Positions 17,313 to 26,380 of a stretch of 64,000 bases of DNA are shown in pieces. Source of the stretch: Streptomyces pacificus (lineage in GTDB: Bacteria; Actinomycetota; Actinomycetes; Streptomycetales; Streptomycetaceae). The position numbers and the translations under genes were made by a program. Each line of letters opens with the position of its first letter. Within the stretch, counting starts at the first letter, position 1. The stretch spans positions 62,001 through 126,000 of the forward strand of contig NZ_BLLG01000001.1 of assembly GCF_011766325.1 (NCBI RefSeq), written 5' to 3'. The notes under the pieces are model-generated. The model was not told where the DNA came from, searched no databases, and saw only the letters and a list, made by a program, of their open reading frames with translations.

Positions 17313-17804
17313 TGCCGTCCCGGGGGGTGGAGGCCCGGCTCCGGTCTGCCGCGTCCGGACGCCGGCGGTCCGTGCTCCGGCGCACGGCGTCGGGGAGCTG
17401 ACGTGGCCGCCGGACCCTCGGGCGGTCCGGCTCTCCGGGGCCCGGCCACCCCGTCCCGCCGGGCGTCCGCCCGGCCGCCCCGCGACCACCGGCGCTCGGC
17501 GCCCCTCCACCGCGCCCCGGCGCTGCCCCTCCACCGCCCCGGCGCCGGGCCGGCGACGCCCTGACGCCGCCCCGTGTCGGCCCGACGTCAGGCCGCTGCC
17601 GGTCCGGCGCACTCCGCTGGCGGGGCTCCCGGGTGTTCCCGTGCACCTTGTTGCCCGTGCACCGTGCGCCCGGTCCACCCGTGTGCCCCGTGTGCTCACG
17701 CGCCCCATGGGCTCTTTGCACCCGTGACCCGTTGTCAGGTCCCCGGGGGGCCGGCGGCCACGGCCGGATGACCGCGGCCGGACGACCATGTGCAGAGGCT
17801 GCGG
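17313..17804. other. About 490 bp without a gene between hupA and murA
   Basis: Convergent intergenic region. GC-rich with short repeated words (GCGCCCCTCCACCGC; CCCGTGCACC at 17640-17660). Open frames exist on both strands but none has a ribosome binding site or a recognisable product. Confidence 0.6.
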
Positions 17805-19145
17805 TCAGACGACCGCGCCGCGTGGCAGCTCCACCTTGGCGCCGAGCTCCACGAGCTTCTCCATGAAGTTCTCGTAGCCGCGGTTGATCAGGTCGATCCC
17901 GTGCACCCGGGACGTCCCCTGCGCCGCCAGAGCCGCGATCAGATACGAGAAGCCGCCGCGCAGGTCGGGGATCACCAGATCCGCGCCCTGGAGCTTCGTC
18001 GGCCCGGACACGACGGCCGAGTGCAGGAAGTTGCGCTGGCCGAAGCGGCAGTCGGAGCCGCCGAGGCACTCCCGGTACAGCTGGATGTGGGCACCCATCT
18101 GGTTGAGTGCCGAGGTGAAGCCCAGCCGCGACTCGTACACCGTCTCGTGCACGATCGACAGGCCGGCCGCCTGCGTCAGCGCCACCACCAAGGGCTGCTG
18201 CCAGTCCGTCTGGAAGCCGGGGTGCACGTCCGTCTCCAGGGCGATCGCGTTGAGGGAGCCGCCAGGGTGCCAGAAGCGGATGCCCTCGTCGTCGATCTGG
18301 AAGGCGCCACCGACCTTGCGGTAGGTGTTCAGGAAGGTCATCATCGACCGCTGCTGCGCGCCGCGCACGTAGATGTTGCCCTCGGTCGCCAGCGCCGCCG
18401 ATGCCCAGGAAGCCGCCTCCAGACGGTCCGGCAGCGCCCGGTGGGTGTAGCCGCCGAGGCGGTCGACGCCGGTGATCCGGATGGTCCGGTCGGTGTCCAT
18501 GGAAATGATCGCGCCCATCTTCTGCAGGACGCAGATGAGGTCCTCGATCTCGGGCTCGACCGCCGCGTTCGACAGCTCGGTGACGCCCTCGGCCAGCACG
18601 GCCGTCAGCAGCACCTGCTCGGTGGAGCCGACCGACGGGTACGGCAGCCGGATCCTGCATCCGCGAAGCCGCTGCGGGGCCTCCAGGTACTGTCCGTCCG
18701 CCCGCTTCTCGATCTTCGCGCCGAACTGCCGCAGCACGTCGAAGTGGAAGTCGATGGGCCGGCCGCCGATGTCGCAGCCGCCCAGGCCCGGGATGAAGGC
18801 GTGCCCGAGCCGGTGCAGCAGCGGGCCGCAGAACAGGATCGGGATGCGCGAGGAACCGGCGTGGGCGTCGATGTCCGCGACGTTCGCGCTCTCGACATAC
18901 GTCGGGTCGAGCACCAGTTCACCTGGCTCCTCGCCCGGCCGCACCGTCACACCGTGCAGCTGCAGCAGCCCTCTCACCACCCGCACGTCGCGGATGTCGG
19001 GCACATTGCGCAGCCTGCTCGGCTCGCTGCCGAGCAGCGCGGCGACCATGGCCTTCGGCACCAGGTTCTTGGCGCCGCGGACGCGGATCTCGCCCTCCAG
19101 CGGGGTTCCGCCGTGGACAAGCAGTACATCGTCTGTGCCGGTCAT
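17805..19145 (-). CDS. murA: UDP-N-acetylglucosamine 1-carboxyvinyltransferase
   Basis: First committed step of peptidoglycan precursor synthesis: adds enolpyruvate from PEP to UDP-GlcNAc in the cytoplasm. The 446-residue protein starts VHGGTPLEGEIRVRGAKNLV (Lys and Asn of the substrate loop). The fosfomycin-target cysteine is present in LGGCDIGGRPID, and the late NRGYENFMEKL segment matches the family. ATG 19145. Transcribed toward hupA. Fits the MurA at SCO2949. Confidence 0.95.
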   Translation of the reverse strand: MTGTDDVLLVHGGTPLEGEIRVRGAKNLVPKAMVAALLGSEPSRLRNVPDIRDVRVVRGLLQLHGVTVRPGEEPGELVLDPTYVESANVADIDAHAGSSRIPILFCGPLLHRLGHAFIPGLGGCDIGGRPIDFHFDVLRQFGAKIEKRADGQYLEAPQRLRGCRIRLPYPSVGSTEQVLLTAVLAEGVTELSNAAVEPEIEDLICVLQKMGAIISMDTDRTIRITGVDRLGGYTHRALPDRLEAASWASAALATEGNIYVRGAQQRSMMTFLNTYRKVGGAFQIDDEGIRFWHPGGSLNAIALETDVHPGFQTDWQQPLVVALTQAAGLSIVHETVYESRLGFTSALNQMGAHIQLYRECLGGSDCRFGQRNFLHSAVVSGPTKLQGADLVIPDLRGGFSYLIAALAAQGTSRVHGIDLINRGYENFMEKLVELGAKVELPRGAVV

Positions 19146-19432
19146 GAATCTCGCGTTCCGGAGGGTCCCCCCAGGGAGCCCCGGGGAGGAGGTCGGGCAG
19201 GGCCAGAGAAAAGGTTAAGGCCCTCCTACCCCCGTCCCGTAGGGCCAAGGGCACCCCTCGGGTGTAATGAATTCGGCACAATGCACTCTGTTCCGGCGTG
19301 CCTGCAGAGGGTCACCGTCCGCTTGTTCCGGCAGGCGCGCCCTCCCGCTGCAGCGGTGCGCCCTGAGCTGCGTCGGTCCGGACCGGGATGCCCGCTCCCC
19401 GTGGAGGGCGAAGATGCGGGATCATGTCTCCC

Positions 19433-19993
19433 ATGACCGAGGTGTCCTCCCTCACAGGGCGGCTGCTCGTCGCCACTCCGGTCCTCGCGGACCCCAACTT
19501 CGACCGAGCGGTGGTGCTCCTGCTCGACCACGACGAGGAGGGATCGCTCGGTGTGGTCCTCAACCGGCCCACCCCCGTCGGCGTGGGCGACATCCTGGAG
19601 ACCTGGGCCGGGCTGGCGGGCGAGCCCGGCGTGGTCTTCCAGGGCGGTCCCGTCTCCCTGGACTCGGCGCTCGGCCTGGCCGTGATCCCCGGCGACGAGG
19701 GCCCCCTCGGCTGGCGCCGGGTCCACGGGGCGATCGGCCTGGTCGACCTGGAGGCCCCGCCGGAACTGCTCGCCTCCTCCCTCGGCTCGCTGCGGATCTT
19801 CGCGGGGTACGCGGGCTGGGGCCCGGGCCAGCTGGAGGACGAGCTGGGCGAGGGCGCGTGGTACGTGGTGGAGTCCGAGCCCGGTGACGTGTCCTCCCCG
19901 CGGCCCGAGTCGCTGTGGCGGTCCGTGCTGCGCCGGCAGCGCAGCGAACTCGCGATGGTGGCCACCTATCCGGACGACCCTTCGCTGAACTGA
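19433..19993 (+). CDS. YqgE/AlgH family protein (DUF179)
   Basis: A 186-residue cytoplasmic protein that begins SSLTGRLLVATPVLADPNFD and contains HDEEGSLGVVLNRP and the FAGYAGWGPGQLEDEL stretch, both diagnostic for DUF179. The molecular function of the family is unknown. ATG 19433 is used; ATG 19424 is 3 codons upstream and in frame. Divergent from murA across a 287-bp region with promoter space for both. Confidence 0.92.
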   Translation: MTEVSSLTGRLLVATPVLADPNFDRAVVLLLDHDEEGSLGVVLNRPTPVGVGDILETWAGLAGEPGVVFQGGPVSLDSALGLAVIPGDEGPLGWRRVHGAIGLVDLEAPPELLASSLGSLRIFAGYAGWGPGQLEDELGEGAWYVVESEPGDVSSPRPESLWRSVLRRQRSELAMVATYPDDPSLN

Positions 19994-20023
19994 ATCCGCG
20001 CGGCTTGAGTACCCTTGGCAGCT

Positions 20024-20326
20024 ATGAGCACTCTCGAGCCCGAGCGCGGGGCAGGTACGGGCACCCTCGTGGAACCGACACCCCAGGTGTCGCACGGCGA
20101 CGGCGACCACGAGCGCTTCGCCCACTACGTCCAGAAGGACAAGATCATGGCGAGCGCCCTTGACGGCACTCCCGTGGTGGCACTGTGCGGCAAGGTCTGG
20201 GTGCCGGGACGCGACCCGAAGAAGTACCCGGTGTGCCCGATGTGCAAGGAGATCTACGAGTCCATGGGCCCCGGCGGGGACAAGGACAAGGGCGGCAAGG
20301 ACAAGGGCGGCAAGGACAAGAAGTAA
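20024..20326 (+). CDS. DUF3039 small zinc-ribbon-like protein
   Basis: A 100-residue actinobacterial conserved protein. HERFAHYVQKDKI and then ALCGKVWVPGRDPKKYPVCPMCKEIY give Cys/His positions that resemble a zinc ribbon. The C-terminus is a Lys/Gly repeat (DKGGK x3), probably nucleic-acid or ribosome binding by charge only. ATG 20024, 30 bp after the DUF179 stop. Function unknown. Confidence 0.88.
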   Translation: MSTLEPERGAGTGTLVEPTPQVSHGDGDHERFAHYVQKDKIMASALDGTPVVALCGKVWVPGRDPKKYPVCPMCKEIYESMGPGGDKDKGGKDKGGKDKK

Positions 20327-20478
20327 CCCGGCGGCGGGTCCCCCGGTCCCGGACTTGCCTTCCGGTTCGGGGGCGGCCCCACCCGGAAGGGTGGATTCCG
20401 GTGCTTGGCCCGGTGCCGGAGCCGGTGCTGGAGTCGGTGCCGGAGTCGGTCTGATCAGGCCGTGAGCAGTTCGTGCAG

Positions 20479-20509
20479 ACGCCCGGTCGGGGGTTCCCCC
20501 GCCGGGCGT
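20479..20509 (+). terminator. Terminator hairpin after DUF3039
   Basis: ACGCCCGG, a one-base T bulge and CGGGGG pair with CCCCCG and CCGGGCGT around a TT loop; TTT follows. Lies 150 bp after the DUF3039 stop and probably ends that transcript. Confidence 0.75.
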
Positions 20510-20706
20510 TTCACGTGGCAGGCCGCTGAGTGCGGCCGCGGCGGCGGCGCCGTGCCCGCGGGTGCGGCCCGGCCACCGGGCCTTGGCAGGTCCCGCGGCG
20601 CGGTTCTCCCCGGTGCCGGGCGCGGACCGCCCGGCGGGTCGCCCCGTCGCTCAGCGGCCGCCGGGCGGCCGGCGGATCAGGGCGGAGGGCCGGTTGACCG
20701 CGGTCC

Positions 20707-20751
20707 GCGGCGACGTGGTTCGCGGCGACGTGGTTCGCGGCGACGTGGTTC
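20707..20751. repeat. 15-bp tandem repeat, three copies
   Basis: GCGGCGACGTGGTTC at 20707-20721, 20722-20736 and 20737-20751, flanked by two GCGGTCCGCGGCGA words. Non-coding. Confidence 0.92.
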
Positions 20752-20859
20752 GCGGTCCGCGGCGATGTGGTGCTCGGGTGCTCGAGCGCTCGGGTGGTCG
20801 CAGGGTGAGGGTGCGTCGGGACCGGTGTGCGGCCGGCCGCAGGCGGTGAGCGGGGGCGG

Positions 20860-21480
20860 TCAGCGGTAGGCGGCGAGGAACGCCCGCACGCCGGCCGTGG
20901 CGTAGTGGTCGAGCTCGGCCTCGGTGTACTGGGGGCTTCCGTAGAACATGGCCTTGTTCACGGGGATCCACAGCAGCAGGCCGGAGAAGTGGTGTGCGGC
21001 CAGCAGCGGTTGGTCGATGCGGAGCAGTCCGCGCCCGGCGAGGTGCTCGAAGGTGGCCGCGAGGGTGGCCAGGACCCGCTCGAAGCCCTGCTCGTACCAG
21101 TCGGCGCCGAGTTCGGGGAAGGTGTCCGCGTTGGCGATGACCAGGCGCCGCAGTCGAAGTACCCGGGGGTGGGTGAGCGCGGCCAGGAACTGGCGGGCGA
21201 GACGGGTCAGGTCCTCTTCCAGGGTGTCGGCGTCGGCCGGGAAGCGGGCCACCAGATCGACCATGCCGTCGACCCGGTCGGTGGTGGCCAGGATGATCTC
21301 CGCGAACAGTTTCTCCTTGTCGGAGAAGTGCTTGTAGACGGTCTGCTTGGACACCGCGGCCAGTCTCGCGATGTCGTCCATGCTGGTGCCGGAGTAGCCG
21401 CTGCTCAGAAAGGCGCTGGTCGCGGCTTCCAGGATCGCCTGACGCTTCAGCGCCGACCGGCCGTGCCCGCTTGTTTCCAC
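20860..21480 (-). CDS. TetR-family transcriptional regulator
   Basis: A 206-residue regulator. The N-terminal helix-turn-helix is clear: AILEAATSAFLSSGYSGTSM, then DDIARLAAVSKQTVYKHFSDKEKLF. The C-terminal domain (LARQFLAALTHPRVLRLRRLVI) matches the AcrR/TetR_C_7 type. GTG 21480 is preferred because GGGAGG precedes it. Divergent from the DUF998 membrane gene, with palindromes and direct repeats between them, so it is probably an autoregulated repressor. Confidence 0.92.
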   Translation of the reverse strand: METSGHGRSALKRQAILEAATSAFLSSGYSGTSMDDIARLAAVSKQTVYKHFSDKEKLFAEIILATTDRVDGMVDLVARFPADADTLEEDLTRLARQFLAALTHPRVLRLRRLVIANADTFPELGADWYEQGFERVLATLAATFEHLAGRGLLRIDQPLLAAHHFSGLLLWIPVNKAMFYGSPQYTEAELDHYATAGVRAFLAAYR

Positions 21481-21499
21481 GCCGCCTCCCAAGTCCGGT

Positions 21500-21570
21500 A
21501 CTGGACAGTCCAGTTCACGTGTGGGTACTGTACCGTCCAGTTCCGCTCAGTACCACACCGTCCAGTTCCG
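21500..21570. promoter_or_regulatory. Operator region between TetR gene and DUF998 gene
   Basis: ACTGGACAGTCCAGT (21500-21514) is a perfect 15-bp palindrome. The word GTCCAGTTC recurs at 21508, 21535 and 21560, and the longer CCGTCCAGTTCCG is exact at 21533-21545 and 21558-21570. Symmetry and position point to binding sites for the divergent TetR protein. Confidence 0.65.
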
Positions 21571-21597
21571 TAGGGGTTCCGTCGAGGAGGACATCGC

Positions 21598-22269
21598 ATG
21601 ACCCGGACCATCAGCGCCCCGAGCGCAGGGTGTGCCCCGGCCCGGCCCCCGGCCCGGTCCCTGCTGGCGGGCGCTGCCGCGGCCGGCCCGCTCTTCCTGG
21701 GTGCCGGTCTGATGCAGGGCCTCACCCGCGACGGTTTCGACTTCACCCGCAACGCCCTCAGCCAGCTCAGCCTCGGCGACCTCGGATGGATCCAGGTCGC
21801 CGCCTTCCTGCTCACGGGCGTCCTGCTGCTCGCCGGAGCGGCCGGGACGGGCCGGGCGCTGCGCGATACGCCCGGCGGCACCTGGGCTCCGCGGCTGATC
21901 GGCGTGTTCGGCGGATCCTTCCTGCTCGCCGGGGTGTTCACCGCCGACCCGGGTGCCGGATTCCCTGCCGGTGCCCCCGAGGCCCGCGCCGTCTCCCCGA
22001 GCGTGCACGGCGCCGTCCACATGTTCAGCGGCATGGTGGGCTACCTCGCGCTCTGTGCCGCTTTTCTCGTACTCGCCCGGCACTTCGCCGCCCAGGGCCG
22101 CCGCGGCTGGGCCGTCGCCTCCCGGATCGCGCCCGCGGCGGTCCTCGCCGGCTTCGCCGGCTCGTCCGTAGGTGTCCTGGCCTTCACCGTGGGAGCCGGG
22201 CTCGGCCTCCTCTGGCTCACCGCGGTCACCGCCCGGCTGATGGCGGCGGCGCCGCCGGCGGGCCGGTAG
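21598..22269 (+). CDS. DUF998 family integral membrane protein
   Basis: A 223-residue protein with about six TM segments. The motif FDFTRNALSQLSLGDLGWIQ and FTADPGAGFPAG match the DUF998 family. GAGGAGG precedes ATG 21598. Function unknown; family members are often controlled by an adjacent TetR regulator, as here. Confidence 0.88.
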   Translation: MTRTISAPSAGCAPARPPARSLLAGAAAAGPLFLGAGLMQGLTRDGFDFTRNALSQLSLGDLGWIQVAAFLLTGVLLLAGAAGTGRALRDTPGGTWAPRLIGVFGGSFLLAGVFTADPGAGFPAGAPEARAVSPSVHGAVHMFSGMVGYLALCAAFLVLARHFAAQGRRGWAVASRIAPAAVLAGFAGSSVGVLAFTVGAGLGLLWLTAVTARLMAAAPPAGR

Positions 22270-22350
22270 CAACCCCCCCTTCCCGCCTGCCGCTTGGGCA
22301 GGGCGGCACTCCGGAACCACCGACTGCGAACGGATGGGAACACGTCAGGC

Positions 22351-22563
22351 ATGACCGAACAACCGAAGGGCCCGGCCAGCTACTTCCCCTCGATCGAGCG
22401 GAAGTACGGCCGCCCGATAGCCGAGTGGAAGGCCCTGATCCGCTCCTCGCCCCTGATCCGTCACGGGGAACTCGTCTCCTGGCTCAAGGCCGAGCACGGA
22501 CTGGGCCACGGCCACGCCAACGCGCTCGTCGCGCACACCCTCGCCGAAGACGGCCGAAAATAG
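22351..22563 (+). CDS. DUF4287 small protein
   Basis: A 70-residue protein: SYFPSIERKYGRPIAEWKAL, then LVSWLKAEHGLGHGHANALV. This is the complete DUF4287 domain, common as a stand-alone protein in actinobacteria and next to DUF5655 elsewhere. ATG 22351. Function unknown. Ends 23 bp before a strong terminator. Confidence 0.9.
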   Translation: MTEQPKGPASYFPSIERKYGRPIAEWKALIRSSPLIRHGELVSWLKAEHGLGHGHANALVAHTLAEDGRK

Positions 22564-22585
22564 CGGCGCTTGACCCCGAGCGGGG

Positions 22586-22620
22586 CGCGGCCTCTCGCGT
22601 GATCATCGCGGGAGGCCGCG
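22586..22620 (+). terminator. Terminator after DUF4287
   Basis: CGCGGCCTCTCGCG (22586-22599) pairs with CGCGGGAGGCCGCG (22607-22620), one G-T wobble, 7-nt loop TGATCAT. Confidence 0.82.
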
Positions 22621-23114
22621 ACGTGCGTGCGGCCCCGGTCGGCCGGCCGCGATCGTCCACCCCTGCGCCCCACCCCTGCGCCCCACCCCTGCGCCCCACC
22701 CCCGCTCGACCCGGGCGACCCGGGCCCCCGGCCTTGACAGGCGTTACCCGCCCCGGCCCGCTGTCGTGGCACCGAGGTGAGCGGGTGTGCTCGGACGCCC
22801 GATCGAGGGGGCACCCCCAAACGTGTGAGCACTGCCCCAACGGGCTGTTGCCGATCCGGCTCCCTGGGACCGTGAACACCCGTGGGAAATAGTCGTACAA
22901 GGAATGCCTTCGACCGGTAAACCGCCTGTGACGGCAATGTCGCGCCATTTCGAGCATTTCGCTTGTCCCGGGAGGTCCGGTGCGGATGCGTCCTTCGTGG
23001 ACCTCGGCGCCGGACCGCCCGGAAGATGTGCCAGAGTTGCCACGTCCGGCCTGTGAGCACGTACGGTACGGCAACACAAACGGACAGCCGGGACACCGGG
23101 AAGGGGCAGCTGGG
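22621..23114. other. About 490-bp region upstream of the molybdenum hydroxylase genes
   Basis: No gene supported. A 13-bp repeat (TGCGCCCCACCCC) is present three times from 22664. From about 22840 to 23080 base composition is lower in GC (GGAAATAGTCGTACAAGGAATG), likely the promoter and leader of the xdh-type operon. Confidence 0.6.
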
Positions 23115-23993
23115 TTGACCACGCACGCACCGCACGCGGCGCAGTCCGTGACGCTGCCGGCCTCGCTCGACGAGGCCGTGGCGGCACTCACCGCCATGCC
23201 CGCCGCCGTGCCGGTCGCCGGGGGCACGGACCTGATGGCGGCCGTCAACAAGGGCCGGCTCAGGCCCGCGGGCCTCGTCGGTCTCGGCCGTATCAACGAG
23301 ATCCGGGGCTGGCAGTACCAGGACGGCCACGCCCTCCTCGGTGCCGGACTCACCCACTCCCGCATGGGCCGGCCCGACTTCGCCGCGCTGATCCCGGCGC
23401 TCGCCGCCGCCGCCCGGGCCGCCGGACCTCCGCAGATCCGCAACGCGGGCACCCTCGGGGGCAACATCGTCACCGCCGCCCCCACCGGGGACACCCTGCC
23501 GGTGCTGGCCGCCCTGGAGGCGGACCTGGTGATCGCGGGACCGGGCGGGACGATCCGCGAGGTCCCCGTCTCCCATCTGCTCGCCGGCCGCGAACTGCTC
23601 GGCCCCGCCGAACTCGTCGGCTTCGTACGGGTACCCCTCCTGCACGCCCCGCAGGTGTTCCTGAAGGCCACCGGGCGCACCGGCCCCGGTCGGGCGACGG
23701 CGTCCGTCGCCGTCGTCCTCGACCCGGCGCGACGCGGAGTGCGCTGCGCTGTCGGCGCTATCGCCCCGATGCCGCTGCGCCCGCTGGAGGCGGAGCGCTG
23801 GATCGGCTCGCTGATCGACTGGGACGGTGAGCGCGGACTCGCCCCCGAGGCGCTGGCGGCCTTCGGCGAGTACGTGGCGGCCGCCTGCATCCCGGACCAG
23901 GAGGGCGAGGAGCAACCGCCGCCCGCGGTCCTGCACCTGCGGCGCGTGGTCGCCGCGCTGGCTCGACGAGCGCTGGGGAGGGCACTGTCGTGA
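23115..23993 (+). CDS. FAD-binding subunit of molybdenum hydroxylase (xanthine dehydrogenase/CO dehydrogenase family)
   Basis: A 292-residue protein with the FAD-binding signatures VAGGTDLMAAVNKG and IRNAGTLGGNIVTAAPTGD (the second is the AGGN-type loop). It transfers electrons from the 2Fe-2S subunit to FAD. TTG 23115 is chosen because AAGGGGCAG is upstream; no better in-frame ATG or GTG starts the domain. It overlaps the next gene by GTGA, and all three subunits are translationally coupled. Substrate is probably a purine or other heterocycle, not shown by the sequence. Confidence 0.88.
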   Translation: MTTHAPHAAQSVTLPASLDEAVAALTAMPAAVPVAGGTDLMAAVNKGRLRPAGLVGLGRINEIRGWQYQDGHALLGAGLTHSRMGRPDFAALIPALAAAARAAGPPQIRNAGTLGGNIVTAAPTGDTLPVLAALEADLVIAGPGGTIREVPVSHLLAGRELLGPAELVGFVRVPLLHAPQVFLKATGRTGPGRATASVAVVLDPARRGVRCAVGAIAPMPLRPLEAERWIGSLIDWDGERGLAPEALAAFGEYVAAACIPDQEGEEQPPPAVLHLRRVVAALARRALGRALS

Positions 23994-26380
23994 GCTCCGA
24001 GGAGAAAGAGTCCCGGGATACGGCCCCGCACGGCGGCGCCTGGCGACCCGTCCCGCAGGGCGGCGAGTACGACGCGGAGGCCACGGCGTTCGTCCGGCTG
24101 CCGTCCGACGGCCCGCTCGATGCGCCGCTCGCCGCCCCGGGCCACGGCTATGTGCCTCCGCAGATCCCGCCTGCGGCACAGGAGGGGCAGGCGCCGGGCT
24201 GGACCGCTCCGGAGCGGGCGCCGGGCTCGTCGCACCCCTGGGCGGCTACGGGGGCCGGGCAGCGGCAGAGCGCCCACGACCGGAGCGCCCACGGCCAGAG
24301 CCCCTACGGGCAGAACCCCTACGCGTCTGATGCCGGGCAGCGGCCCTATGCCGGGCCTGCCGCACCCGGTCCCGGCCCCGGTCTCGGTCTCGGTCTCGGT
24401 CCCCAGGGTGGCGGGGACCCTTGGGGCGGCGGGGACTCCTGGGACGGCGAACACCGCGGCGCCTACGGTCCGCACGATGCGTACGGGGCCCCGGATCCCC
24501 ACGGGACGTCGCGGGGTGCCGAGGAGCCGGACGGTGGCCCTGACCCGTACGGCGCTTCGCGGGATGCCCGGGAGCCGCTCGGCGACGGGGCGCCGCACAC
24601 CGGGCACGAGGCGCACCCCGCTCCCGGTCGCCTCGGAGGCGACTCCCCGGTCGGCGGCCAGGGCGCGGACGGCGGCGGCGATCTCCGCGAGCCCCGCCGT
24701 GGCGCTGCGGGCGGCCACGATCCGCACGCCACGGGGCAGTGGACGTTCGCTGAAGCCGACGAGCCGTCGCCCGGCTCCGCCGGGTCTGCGGCGGCGGGAG
24801 ACCTGACCGGCCACTGGACCATTCCCGTCGCGGACGGGGACCTCCCGGACGAGTCGGGCGAGTTCTCGGCGTCCGCCCTGGCGCAGTGGAGCGGCCGTAC
24901 TCCGCCGGCCACCCTGCCCGGTGGTGCCCCCGCTCCGTGGGCCACGACGTCCGACGGCGGCACTCCGGCAGGGGGAGGTGCGCCGGCCTCCGGCACGCCG
25001 GCGGCGGGAGCCGGCTACCCCGCCACCCTGCCCGGCGGTGCCCCTGCTCCCTGGGCGACCGGGGGGTATCCCGCCGAGGACGAGCCGGCCGGATCCGCCG
25101 CCCCGCGCCCCGAACCGCCCACCGAAGCCGGGCCCGGCCCGCACGGCGAGGGCATGCACCCCGGCTCCGGGGACGAGGCGTCCGCAACCGCAACCGCGAC
25201 CGCAGCCGACCCGGACCAGAGCGGGGCGTTTCCCCTCGATCCGGTCGAAGCAGGCCGTCCGCAGGCCGGTTACCCGGACGCCGGTCCTATGGAGCCCGGT
25301 TACCCGGACGCCGGTCACGCGGGGGCCGATCACGTGGAGGCCGGTCGTGTCGCAGCGGACCCGAACGAGCCCGACCGTCCGGAAGCGGACCCTGCCGAGC
25401 CCGGCCACACGGGGACCGCCCCTACCGCGAGCGCGGATGCCGGCGGCACCGGGGATGCCCGGGGCACCGGCGGCACCGGGGATGCCCGGGATACCGGGGA
25501 TACCGGGGATACCGGGGATGCCCGGGACACCGGAAACACCGGGGAAACAGGGGACACCCGGGACTTCGCAGACGACGCGGCCCCGGGTGCCGCGGGTGCC
25601 GCTGAAGCGGGGGGAGCCGACGAGGCCCGGCAGGGTCCACCGGACCCAGTCCCCCAGGACCCGGCGGACACGCCCCCGGCCGAGGAGGCGGCGGCCTCTG
25701 AGATGTCCGGGGCCGACGCGGAGGGCGCCGAGTCCGCCACCACAGCGACGGCGACGGCGACGGCGAACGACGAACACCCGCACAGTTCGTACGTCCTGCG
25801 CGTGAACGGAGCCGACCGGCCCGTCAGCGACGCGTGGATCGGCGAGTCGCTGCTCTATGTGCTGCGTGAGCGCCTCGGCCTCGCCGGTGCCAAGGACGGC
25901 TGCTCGCAGGGTGAGTGCGGCGCCTGCAACGTCCAGGTCGACGGCCGGCTCGTGGCCTCCTGCCTGGTGCCCGCGGCGACCGCGGCAGGTTGCGAGGTCC
26001 GTACCGTCGAGGGTCTGGCCGCCGGCGGCGAGCCCTCCGACGTGCAGCGCGCCCTCGCCGCGTGCGGAGCCGTCCAGTGCGGATTCTGCATCCCGGGCAT
26101 GGCCATGACCGTGCACGACCTGCTGGAGGGCAACCACGCCCCCACGGAACTCGAAACCCGCCGGGCCCTCTCCGGCAACCTCTGCCGCTGCTCCGGCTAC
26201 CGGGGAGTCCTCGACGCCGTGCGCGAGGTGGCCGCCGAACGCGCGGCGAGTGCCGCCGCGGCCGCCGAAGCCGGCGACGGGAGCCGTGAAGCGGCCCAGG
26301 ACGCGGCCCGCATCCCGCGCCAGGCGCCCCCCGGCGCCGGTAGTGTGCAGCCCCACCCGCATGACGGAGGCATGGTGTGA
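23990..26380 (+). CDS. 2Fe-2S subunit of molybdenum hydroxylase with giant disordered N-terminal extension
   Basis: A 796-residue protein, against 150-200 for the family. The real enzyme domain is about residues 595-760: YVLRVNGADRPV, CSQGECGACNVQ (plant-type 2Fe-2S), CGAVQCGFCIPGM and NLCRCSGYRGV (second cluster). Residues 1-590 are low-complexity Gly/Pro/Ala/Asp with internal repeats (ATLPGGAPAPWAT twice; GYPDAG twice; GTGDAR/DTGDTG near 480-520). The frame is open throughout with normal Streptomyces codon bias, so it is translated rather than a missed start. GTG 23990 overlaps the upstream stop. Confidence 0.85.
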   Translation: MSSEEKESRDTAPHGGAWRPVPQGGEYDAEATAFVRLPSDGPLDAPLAAPGHGYVPPQIPPAAQEGQAPGWTAPERAPGSSHPWAATGAGQRQSAHDRSAHGQSPYGQNPYASDAGQRPYAGPAAPGPGPGLGLGLGPQGGGDPWGGGDSWDGEHRGAYGPHDAYGAPDPHGTSRGAEEPDGGPDPYGASRDAREPLGDGAPHTGHEAHPAPGRLGGDSPVGGQGADGGGDLREPRRGAAGGHDPHATGQWTFAEADEPSPGSAGSAAAGDLTGHWTIPVADGDLPDESGEFSASALAQWSGRTPPATLPGGAPAPWATTSDGGTPAGGGAPASGTPAAGAGYPATLPGGAPAPWATGGYPAEDEPAGSAAPRPEPPTEAGPGPHGEGMHPGSGDEASATATATAADPDQSGAFPLDPVEAGRPQAGYPDAGPMEPGYPDAGHAGADHVEAGRVAADPNEPDRPEADPAEPGHTGTAPTASADAGGTGDARGTGGTGDARDTGDTGDTGDARDTGNTGETGDTRDFADDAAPGAAGAAEAGGADEARQGPPDPVPQDPADTPPAEEAAASEMSGADAEGAESATTATATATANDEHPHSSYVLRVNGADRPVSDAWIGESLLYVLRERLGLAGAKDGCSQGECGACNVQVDGRLVASCLVPAATAAGCEVRTVEGLAAGGEPSDVQRALAACGAVQCGFCIPGMAMTVHDLLEGNHAPTELETRRALSGNLCRCSGYRGVLDAVREVAAERAASAAAAAEAGDGSREAAQDAARIPRQAPPGAGSVQPHPHDGGMV

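Larger units (their letters stand above)
20327..20859. other. 533-bp intergenic region with repeats and terminator
   Basis: No gene supported. Contains a terminator hairpin at 20479-20509 and a 15-bp triple repeat at 20707-20751. Confidence 0.6.
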
